A stretch of DNA of 6,014 bases from Candidatus Poribacteria bacterium (GTDB lineage: Bacteria; Poribacteria; WGA-4E; WGA-3G). The stretch's first letter is position 1. Every line of letters starts with the position of its first letter. The notes beneath the pieces were generated by a model. The model did no database searches and was not told the DNA's origin. It saw only the letters and a list, made by a program, of their open reading frames with translations. The position numbers and the translations under genes are program-made. Below are positions 5,081-6,014 of the stretch, piece after piece. The DNA is taken from positions 1 to 6,014 of the forward strand of contig VXZL01000648.1 of NCBI GenBank assembly GCA_009845505.1. The letters are read 5' to 3'.

Positions 5081-5827
5081 ATGAAATATTGTTTATCTTT
5101 AATCACTTTACTCTCCATTTTCGCGATCTATTTGCCTGTCTCTGCGCAACACCCAGATGCTGTTGGTATCTGGTTCTTTGATGAGGGAACAGGCGACGAA
5201 GCGGTTGATAGTTCAGGGCATGAGCATACTGCGAGTGTTGTTAATGGAAAACTGGAATGGGTTGATGGTAAGTTTGGAAAGGCGGTCGGCTTCAAGCCCG
5301 GGACTTACCTTGAAGTTGAACATACAGACACGTTAAATCTGAAAATGTTTACAGTCGCTGCATGGGTAAAATTCCTGAACGACACGGGCGGTGGCGAGCA
5401 GAATATCGCCTACAAACAGGTCGGAAATGATCGGCTTACCCGAAACTACACTTTGAAAATGTGGGGCGGCAAAATCTACGGTATCTTTGCGAGTGATGGA
5501 AATACGGATGCTGTTGAATTGGAGAGTACGACCAATGTCGTTGACGAAAAGTGGCATCACGTTGCAATAGTTTACGACAAAAAAGCGTTCAAGTTGTATG
5601 TTAATGGCAAAGAAGAAAACTCTGGCGATTTCGCGAAAGATCCTGAAACCAATGACGCGCCGCTCCGAATTGGCAACGGTATCGACGGTGTCATCGATGA
5701 ACTTCAGATTTTGAGTGTTGCACTCTCGGCGGATGAAATCCAAAGCGATATGGATAACGGAATCCAACTCTCCGTTGAACCGGCAGATAAAGTTACAACG
5801 ACATGGGGGAGATTAAAAACGCAATAA
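5081..5827 (+). CDS. secreted LamG (concanavalin A-like lectin/glucanase) domain protein
   Basis: A 248-residue exported protein. Residues 1-22 form a signal peptide (K2, hydrophobic LITLLSIFAIYLPV, cleavage probably after VSA before QHP). There is no lipobox, so it is not a lipoprotein. Residues about 25-228 are one LamG/Laminin_G_3 jelly-roll: WFFDEGTGDEAVDSSG, then KFGKAVGF, FTVAAWVKF, KWHHVAIVYDKKAFKLYVNG and the closing IDELQILSVALSADEI. Such domains bind carbohydrate or other extracellular ligands. There is no catalytic domain and no membrane anchor. The short tail after the domain (VEPADKVTTTWGRLKTQ) resembles tails I recall on LamG proteins of Poribacteria. The ATG at 5081 follows GGGAGG by nine bases. 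It comes 26 bases after PhyH copy 3 on the same strand, so it may share the transcript, although its role outside the cell differs from the enzymes upstream. Confidence 0.86.
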   Translation: MKYCLSLITLLSIFAIYLPVSAQHPDAVGIWFFDEGTGDEAVDSSGHEHTASVVNGKLEWVDGKFGKAVGFKPGTYLEVEHTDTLNLKMFTVAAWVKFLNDTGGGEQNIAYKQVGNDRLTRNYTLKMWGGKIYGIFASDGNTDAVELESTTNVVDEKWHHVAIVYDKKAFKLYVNGKEENSGDFAKDPETNDAPLRIGNGIDGVIDELQILSVALSADEIQSDMDNGIQLSVEPADKVTTTWGRLKTQ

Positions 5828-5829
5828 CA

Positions 5830-6014
5830 ATGGACATCATCATTAGAAAAGCAGTTCCAGAGGATGCGAAACCTGTCGCCTCTGTACTTAACTCAGTTAT
5901 CCTTGAAGCGAGATATACTGCGCTAACGAATACCTTCACAGAAGAAGACGAGCGCAACTTTATCAACGGATTGTGTCCACGGAGCGCGATGTTTGTCGCT
6001 GAAGTAGACACTCA
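5830..6014 (+). CDS. N-terminal part of a GNAT family N-acetyltransferase, cut by the window end
   Basis: An open frame from ATG 5830 runs off the right edge, giving 61 whole codons. It begins MDIIIRKAVPEDAKPVASVL, the typical first strand and helix of a GNAT acetyltransferase (acetyl-CoA-dependent N-acetylation). It continues with EARYTALTNTFTEEDERNFI and the strand AMFVAEVD, as in phosphinothricin-acetyltransferase-like members. The acetyl-CoA loop lies beyond the window. The start is 2 bases after the LamG stop, in a different frame. No good Shine-Dalgarno precedes it (a GGGGGAG is about 18 bases away), so reinitiation after the LamG stop is likely. An in-frame ATG at 5803, overlapping the LamG gene, is the alternative start. 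The acetyl acceptor is unknown. Confidence 0.75.
   Translation, partial: MDIIIRKAVPEDAKPVASVLNSVILEARYTALTNTFTEEDERNFINGLCPRSAMFVAEVDT

Noticed and set aside
5333..5767. 144-codon minus-strand open frame opposite the LamG gene
   Set aside because: It lies wholly antisense to a well-recognised LamG domain, has no ribosome binding site I can see and no recognisable motif; it is a shadow frame.

Overview
The window looks like a piece of a mid-GC (about 50%) bacterial genome, probably from a marine or sponge-associated uncultured lineage such as Candidatus Poribacteria or a relative. The grounds are the crowding of PhyH-type (phytanoyl-CoA dioxygenase family) genes, a short secreted LamG protein with a tail ending in TTTWGRLKTQ, and the gene styles around them. 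The taxonomic assignment is recognition of style, not proof.

Layout, left to right. (1) Bases 1-222 hold the C-terminal end of a plus-strand gene with clearly lower GC (about 37% by hand count). It is unidentified, possibly a restriction enzyme. (2) It converges, across 24 bases, on a two-gene minus-strand operon: a PhyH-family dioxygenase (1149-1967) followed by a cytoplasmic glycosidase-like five-bladed propeller protein (247-1140). The ribosome binding site of the second gene overlaps the stop of the first. (3) A 244-base divergent intergenic region (1968-2211) carries a very good extended -10 promoter for the minus operon, a weaker promoter for the plus operon, a short ~9-bp-period GGATT repeat between them, and a small palindrome. 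(4) Plus-strand genes run from 2212 to the end with short gaps and no visible terminator: PhyH dioxygenase 2, an SDR oxidoreductase, a Nudix hydrolase, PhyH dioxygenase 3, a secreted LamG protein, and the start of a GNAT acetyltransferase that runs off the window.

How they may work together. Three divergent, probably non-redundant Fe(II)/2-oxoglutarate-type oxygenases, an NAD(P)-dependent alcohol/ketone oxidoreductase and a sugar-hydrolase-like protein within 5 kb suggest oxidative breakdown or tailoring of a small, perhaps sugar-derived, molecule. The substrate cannot be read from the sequence. The most notable departures from family rules are in the third PhyH protein, where the iron-binding HxD motif reads H-Q-H, and in the SDR, where the catalytic Ser position is Thr. 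There is no CRISPR array, tRNA, rRNA or insertion sequence in the window.
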